DNA of 64,000 nucleotides, taken from Pseudomonas bharatica CSV86 (lineage in GTDB: Bacteria; Pseudomonadota; Gammaproteobacteria; Pseudomonadales; Pseudomonadaceae). Below, in pieces: positions 60,026 to 64,000 of this stretch (within the stretch, counting starts at the first letter, position 1; each line of letters begins with the position of its first letter). The stretch spans positions 1,364,001 through 1,428,000 of the forward strand of contig NZ_AMWJ02000002.1 in the NCBI RefSeq assembly GCF_000319305.2. Direction: 5' to 3'. A program made the position numbers and the translations under genes. Under the pieces are notes generated by a model. It was given only the letters and a program-made list of their open reading frames with translations. It was not told the DNA's origin and searched no databases.

Positions 60026-60236
60026 TCGCGCCGAACGTCCATGCTGGAAACGATCCATCCGGCTCAAGTACTGACGACGAGACAGCAAGGTCACCCGCAG
60101 CAGCAATGTATCGCGCGCGGTTGACCTTTTTGCTTTCGGCGACATGCCTTGGGAAGTAGGCGAACCAAAGTGGGGATACGGAGGGCGTTCAGTTGCAGCC
60201 ACTTATTCATTCAGTTTGCCCATGGAGTTCCCAGGT

Positions 60237-61400
60237 ATGTCGATCCAGGTCGAAGACTACTTTGCGCGCGAAACCTTCCAGAAGATGAAGGCCTTTGCCG
60301 ACAAGCAAGAAACCCCGTTCGTACTCATCGACACCCAGATGATCAGCCAGGCCTACGACGACCTGCGCGCCGGCTTCGAATTCGCCAAGGTCTACTACGC
60401 GGTCAAGGCCAACCCGGCGGTCGAGATCATCGACCTGCTGAAAGACAAAGGCTCGAGCTTCGACATCGCTTCGATCTACGAGCTGGACAAGGTGCTGGGC
60501 CGCGGTGTCACCGCCGACCGCATCAGCTACGGCAACACCATCAAGAAATCCAAGGACATCCGCTACTTCTACGAGAAGGGCGTGCGCCTGTACGCGACCG
60601 ACTCCGAAGCCGACCTGCGCAACATCGCCAAGGCCGCCCCGGGTTCGAAAGTCTACGTGCGCATCCTCACCGAAGGCTCCACCACCGCCGACTGGCCGCT
60701 GTCGCGCAAGTTCGGCTGCCAGACCGACATGGCCATGGACCTGCTGATCCTCGCCCGCGACCTGGGCCTGGTGCCTTACGGCATCTCCTTCCACGTCGGC
60801 TCGCAGCAACGCGACATCTCGGTATGGGATGCCGCGATCGCCAAGGTCAAGGTGATCTTCGAGCGCCTGAAGGAAGAAGACGGCATCGAGCTCAAGCTGA
60901 TCAACATGGGTGGCGGCTTCCCGGCCAACTACATCACCCGTACCAACAGCCTGGAAACCTACGCTGAAGAAATCATCCGCTTCCTCAAGGAAGACTTCGG
61001 CGACGACCTGCCGGAAATCATCCTCGAGCCTGGCCGTTCGCTGATCGCCAACGCCGGCATCCTGGTCAGCGAAGTGGTGCTGGTGGCGCGCAAGTCCCGC
61101 ACTGCGGTCGAGCGCTGGATCTACACCGACGTGGGCAAATTCTCCGGCCTGATCGAAACCATGGACGAGTCCATCAAGTTCCCGATCTGGACCGAGAAGA
61201 AAGGCGAGAGCGAAGAAGTGGTCATCGCCGGCCCTACCTGCGACAGCGCCGACATCATGTACGAGCACTACAAGTACGGCCTGCCGCTGAACCTGGCGAT
61301 CGGTGACCGCCTGTACTGGCTGTCGACCGGGGCCTACACCACCAGCTACAGCGCTGTGGAATTCAACGGCTTCCCGCCGCTGAAGGCCTACTACCTGTAA
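60237..61400 (+). CDS. speC: ornithine decarboxylase (PLP fold III type)
   Basis: Decarboxylates ornithine to putrescine (some homologues also accept lysine), the first step of polyamine synthesis. Start at 60237 (MSIQVEDYFARETFQKMK) gives 387 residues, the family size; an upstream ATG at 60144 would add 31 residues with no family similarity. PLP Lys57 in YYAVKANP, the PLP-phosphate loop in INMGGGFP, and catalytic Cys335 in GPTCDSAD. It is a eukaryotic-type fold III enzyme, not the E. coli SpeC fold I type. Cytoplasmic. Confidence 0.93.
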   Translation: MSIQVEDYFARETFQKMKAFADKQETPFVLIDTQMISQAYDDLRAGFEFAKVYYAVKANPAVEIIDLLKDKGSSFDIASIYELDKVLGRGVTADRISYGNTIKKSKDIRYFYEKGVRLYATDSEADLRNIAKAAPGSKVYVRILTEGSTTADWPLSRKFGCQTDMAMDLLILARDLGLVPYGISFHVGSQQRDISVWDAAIAKVKVIFERLKEEDGIELKLINMGGGFPANYITRTNSLETYAEEIIRFLKEDFGDDLPEIILEPGRSLIANAGILVSEVVLVARKSRTAVERWIYTDVGKFSGLIETMDESIKFPIWTEKKGESEEVVIAGPTCDSADIMYEHYKYGLPLNLAIGDRLYWLSTGAYTTSYSAVEFNGFPPLKAYYL

Positions 61401-61411
61401 ATCTGTATCGC

Positions 61412-61488
61412 CCTTCCGGGCCCTATCGCTGGCAAGCCAGCTCCCACAGCCTGTGGGAGCTGGCTTGCCAGCGATAGGGCCCGGAAGG
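61412..61488. repeat. near-perfect 77-bp palindromic REP pair after speC
   Basis: Two REP units directly abut, with 38-base perfectly complementary arms around a single C. The arms continue past the usual unit into CCTTCCGGGCCC / GGGCCCGGAAGG, so flanks also match. As RNA it would be a 38-bp hairpin, able to end or protect the speC and the convergent Sel1 transcripts. Confidence 0.95.
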
Positions 61489-61491
61489 CCA

Positions 61492-62241
61492 CTACACCAA
61501 CTCAGCCAGGCGCTCCTTATAGGCCCCCGCCATCGCCCGGATCTGCGGCTGCGCCGCCTGCTCCAGCGCCGGCCCGGCCACCCGGAGGAAATTGGCATTG
61601 CCGCCTTCGAGCGCCACCTGCAACCACTTCAGCGCCTCTTCCAGTTCACCCTGCGCCGCCAGCACCCCCGCATGGCTGAACTGCCCACGAAAATCCCCGG
61701 CCTCTGCCGAACGTCGATACCACTCCCGTGCCGCCGGCAGGTTCGCCTGGCAATGCAGCCCTTCCTCCAGATAGCGCCCCAGCAGGTTCATCGATTTGGC
61801 ATGTCCCATCTGCGCCGCGCGCCGGTAGCAGGCCAGCGCCAGCCCGTGGTCAAGGTCCACACCGCGTCCGGTAGCCAGCAGGTTGCCCAGGTTGTAGATC
61901 CCCCAGTCCAGCCCGCCATTGGCGGCATGCCGGTAATGCCGCGCGGCCTTGGGCAAATCCACCTCGCCACCCCAGCCATGCTCCAGGCAGCGCCCGAGCA
62001 TGTTGTGGGCCATTGCGCTGCCCTGCTGCGCCGCAATACCGAACCAGGTCCGCGCCAACGCCGGATCCTTCTGGATCCCGCGCCCGTCCAGCAGCACCTG
62101 CCCAAGCAACGCCTGGGCCTCGACCACGCCCTCGCCCGCCGCCATCAACAGGGCCTGGGCCGCCTTCGCCGGGCTGTGTTCGAGCATCTGCGCCAGCTCA
62201 TCGGGGCCAACCACTTCCTCACGCCGTAACTGCAATGCCAT
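61492..62241 (-). CDS. Sel1-repeat (TPR-like) protein
   Basis: A 249-residue helical-repeat protein, probably cytoplasmic, with five or so Sel1-like repeats (AHNMLGRCLEHGWGGEVDLP; WGIYNLGNLLATGRGVDLDH; KSMNLLGRYLEEGL). Starts at 62241, three bases after the piuC stop, so it belongs to the piuC transcript. The same partner gene follows piuC in P. aeruginosa (from memory). Likely a protein-protein adaptor. Confidence 0.88.
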   Translation of the reverse strand: MALQLRREEVVGPDELAQMLEHSPAKAAQALLMAAGEGVVEAQALLGQVLLDGRGIQKDPALARTWFGIAAQQGSAMAHNMLGRCLEHGWGGEVDLPKAARHYRHAANGGLDWGIYNLGNLLATGRGVDLDHGLALACYRRAAQMGHAKSMNLLGRYLEEGLHCQANLPAAREWYRRSAEAGDFRGQFSHAGVLAAQGELEEALKWLQVALEGGNANFLRVAGPALEQAAQPQIRAMAGAYKERLAELV

Positions 62242-62244
62242 GTG

Positions 62245-62925
62245 TCAGACCTCGACCCAGCGCCGCAGCAGGTTGTGATAGGTGCCGGTCAGTTGCAGCA
62301 GCGAGGGATGGTCCGGCACATCGGCCGTGAGCTGCTGGATCGCGCTGTCCATTTCGAACAGCAAGGCGCGCTGGCTGTCCTCGCGCACCAGGCTCTGGGT
62401 CCAGAAGAACGCTGCGTACCGTGCGCCACGGGTCACCGGATTGACCCGATGCAGGCTGGTGCCCGGATACAGCACCATATCCCCCGCCGCCAGCTTGACC
62501 CGCTGCAGACCGTAGGTGTCCTGGATCTCCAGCTCGCCGCCGTCGTAGTCCTCCGGGTCGCTGAAGAACAGGGTCGAGGACAGGTCGGTACGCACCCGCT
62601 CCACACTGCCCTTGGGCTGGCGCACGGCATTGTCGATGTGGAAACCGAAGTTGCCGCCTTCGCGGTAGCAGTTGATCAATGGCGGAAACACCTTGTGCGG
62701 CAGCGCCGCCGACATGAAACGCGGGTTGCTCCATAACCGCTCGATCATTGCCGCCCCGATTTCCTTGGCCAGCGGGTGGCCCTCGGGCAGTTGCAGATTG
62801 TGCTTGGCCTTGGCCGACTGGTAACCCGCAGTGATCCTGCCGTCGGCCCAGTCGGTCTGCTCCAGTGCCTCGCGGATGCGCAGCACTTCCTCGCGATTGA
62901 ACAGGCCGGGAATGTGTAAAAGCAT
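62245..62925 (-). CDS. piuC: Fe(II)/2-oxoglutarate-dependent hydroxylase PiuC (PKHD type)
   Basis: A 226-residue dioxygenase linked to iron acquisition. Start at 62925 (MLLHIPGLFNREEV). Iron ligands His96 and Asp98 (FGFHIDNAV) and His159 (SLHRVNP), with Arg169 for 2-oxoglutarate. It is divergent from piuA and is usually iron-repressed; its substrate is not firmly known, though it affects siderophore-drug uptake in P. aeruginosa. Confidence 0.93.
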   Translation of the reverse strand: MLLHIPGLFNREEVLRIREALEQTDWADGRITAGYQSAKAKHNLQLPEGHPLAKEIGAAMIERLWSNPRFMSAALPHKVFPPLINCYREGGNFGFHIDNAVRQPKGSVERVRTDLSSTLFFSDPEDYDGGELEIQDTYGLQRVKLAAGDMVLYPGTSLHRVNPVTRGARYAAFFWTQSLVREDSQRALLFEMDSAIQQLTADVPDHPSLLQLTGTYHNLLRRWVEV

Positions 62926-62958
62926 GGCGATCTGGCACCTGGGCGGAAAAGATGCCAA

Positions 62959-62973
62959 TGGTATTGATTCTTA
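62959..62973. promoter_or_regulatory. candidate Fur site between piuC and piuA
   Basis: TGGTATTGATTCTTA matches 11 of 14 defined positions of the 7-1-7 Fur pattern TGATAATNATTATCA. It is 34 bases upstream of piuC and 162 upstream of piuA, so it most likely controls piuC. Confidence 0.5.
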
Positions 62974-63069
62974 TCCAGCCATCACAAGCCCCAGCCGAGG
63001 GACGGCCGTTGATCCTTGGCAAAATTTCGTGAAAAAGATGTAAAGAATGTAAATGCAACACTTTCTCAA

Positions 63070-63099
63070 TTGTGACTGCCAATCACTTGCTCTTATATT
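63070..63099 (+). promoter_or_regulatory. candidate sigma-70 promoter of piuA
   Basis: TTGTGA and TATATT with an 18-base spacer, ending 35 bases before the piuA ATG at 63135. Confidence 0.5.
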
Positions 63100-63134
63100 C
63101 GCCCCCCTCGAAACCTTGGGAGGGGGTCCACCTG

Positions 63135-64000
63135 ATGTCGCGTCAATTCGTTCCAGCCACTGTCAGTTCGCCGCGCTTGCTCGCATCCGCCATCGGTGTC
63201 GCCATCACCGCCACGTCCGCTGCGCACCTGGCCTATGCCGACGAGCCAGCACCTGCCAAGCCGGCTGGTCCGTTGACCCTCGATGCCACCAGCATCAATG
63301 CCCAGGCCGAGCAGGCCAGCACCGACTATAAGGTCGAGCGCGCCTCCTCGCAGAAATACACCGCCCCGCTGGTCGATACGCCGCGCTCGGTCACCGTGGT
63401 TCCGCAACAGGTGCTCAAGGACACCAATGCCCTGACCCTGCAGGATGCCCTGCGCACCGTACCCGGCATTACCTTCGGCGCAGGCGAAGGCGGCAACCCG
63501 CAGGGCGACCGGCCATTCATCCGCGGTTTCGACGCGCAGAACGACACCTACATCGATGGCGTGCGCGATACCGGCGCGCAAACCCGCGAAATCTTCGCCG
63601 TGGAATCCATCGAAGTCAGCAAGGGCCCGAATTCGGCGGTCGGCGGCCGTGGCGCGGCCGGCGGCAGCATCAACCTGGTGAGCAAGAAAGCCCACCTGGG
63701 CAACTCGTTCGACGGCGGCTTCACCTGGGGCTCCGACCAGACCCAGCGCTACACCCTCGACGGCAACTATCAATTCAGCGACACCGTTGCCGGCCGCCTG
63801 AACCTGATGAGCCACGAAAGCAACGTCGCCGGCCGCGACAAAGTCAACTACGACCGCTGGGGCATCGCCCCGTCCCTGGCCTTCGGCCTGGGCACCGATA
63901 CCCGGCTCAACCTCGACTGGTACCACGTCGAGAGCGACGACCTGCCGGACTCCGGCGTGCCCTACACCTACTCCGGCAGCAATCGCACCTCGGCCAACCC
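63135..64000 (+). CDS. piuA: TonB-dependent siderophore receptor PiuA (3' end missing)
   Basis: An outer-membrane receptor of the Fiu/CirA catecholate class, cut by the window end after 288 codons. Signal peptide ends AHLAYA (about residue 35); plug domain shows DTPRSVTVVPQQVLKDTNAL, FIRGFDAQNDTYIDGVRDTG and GPNSAVGGRGAAGGSINLVS, then the first barrel strands. It has no STN domain. The name is supported by the adjacent divergent piuC and Sel1 gene. RBS is GGAGGGGG about 8-10 bases ahead. Confidence 0.9.
   Translation, partial: MSRQFVPATVSSPRLLASAIGVAITATSAAHLAYADEPAPAKPAGPLTLDATSINAQAEQASTDYKVERASSQKYTAPLVDTPRSVTVVPQQVLKDTNALTLQDALRTVPGITFGAGEGGNPQGDRPFIRGFDAQNDTYIDGVRDTGAQTREIFAVESIEVSKGPNSAVGGRGAAGGSINLVSKKAHLGNSFDGGFTWGSDQTQRYTLDGNYQFSDTVAGRLNLMSHESNVAGRDKVNYDRWGIAPSLAFGLGTDTRLNLDWYHVESDDLPDSGVPYTYSGSNRTSAN

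Larger units (their letters stand above)
59583..60236. other. 654-base divergent gap between fecI and speC
   Basis: It contains a Fur-like site (59618-59636), a sigma-70 promoter for speC (59997-60025) and about 200 bases of untranslated speC leader. The middle (59650-59990) is relatively AT-rich; I found no gene with RBS and no REP. Two short frames in the leader (about 27 and 17 codons) lack good ribosome sites. Confidence 0.65.

Noticed and set aside
60144..60236. In-frame upstream ATG adding 31 residues to SpeC
   Set aside because: Added residues have no family counterpart and the 387-residue form is the known length.

Overview
The window is chromosomal DNA of a Pseudomonas of the fluorescens/putida lineage. 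The evidence is the high GC, the gene order (kdsC-lptCAB-rpoN-hpf-ptsN-rapZ-ptsO; fagA-fumC-orfX-sodA; tldD-nitrilase-yhdP-rng-maf-mreDCB; roxSR; the dpp cluster; speC-piuC-piuA) and the Pseudomonas-type REP palindromes in at least ten gaps. I saw no phage, insertion sequence, CRISPR array, tRNA or rRNA. Most of it is conserved core genome, with an accessory-looking stretch from about 44.7 to 59.7 kb.

Layout: 1-5.95 kb (+) holds LPS transport (kdsC 3' end, lptC, lptA, lptB), sigma-54 and the nitrogen PTS branch, closed by a strong terminator. 6.0-9.9 kb (-) is the iron-starvation operon fagA-fumC-orfX-sodA plus a ZIP metal transporter, with a good Fur box over the promoter. 10-14.3 kb holds pmbA (-), darP/yjgA (+), tldD and a nitrilase-family amidase (-). 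14.3-23.1 kb (-) holds yhdP, rng, maf, mreD, mreC and mreB. 23.3-26.5 kb (+) is gatCAB. 26.6-28.5 kb (+) holds an RlpA-like lipoprotein, a Ca/Na antiporter and a carboxymuconolactone decarboxylase family gene. 28.5-32.9 kb (-) holds an AroP-like permease, an AEC transporter and the RoxR/RoxS redox two-component pair. 33.1-44.7 kb (+) holds a SIMPL protein and a complete peptide-uptake locus (three binding proteins, an OprD-type porin, DppBCDF). 44.8-45.8 kb (-) is an unknown two-gene membrane operon. 46.1-49.9 kb (+) is an AraC regulator, FAD amine oxidase, cupin and polyamine-type binding protein. 50.0-51.6 kb (-) is prfC. 52.0-55.5 kb (+) is an osmoprotectant ABC importer. 55.6-59.6 kb (-) is fecIRA. 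60.2-61.4 kb (+) is speC. 61.5-64 kb is a Sel1 protein and piuC (-) and the start of a siderophore receptor, piuA (+).

Themes: iron and oxidative stress recur (fagA operon, fecIRA, piuAC), with Fur-like sites at three places. Nutrient import is the second theme (dipeptides, aromatic amino acids, polyamines, osmoprotectants). Envelope building is the third (lpt, mre, yhdP, rlpA).

The most useful observations are: (1) two genes, mreC and the Ca/Na antiporter, appear to start at ATT behind good ribosome-binding sites; (2) five single-base losses in short G/C runs break four conserved genes, which looks like consensus error rather than decay; (3) there are two REP flank types, including one near-perfect 77-bp palindrome; (4) a paired membrane protein and 24-residue peptide of unknown function; (5) a long untranslated leader before speC. 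I found no clearly novel defence or mobile system.
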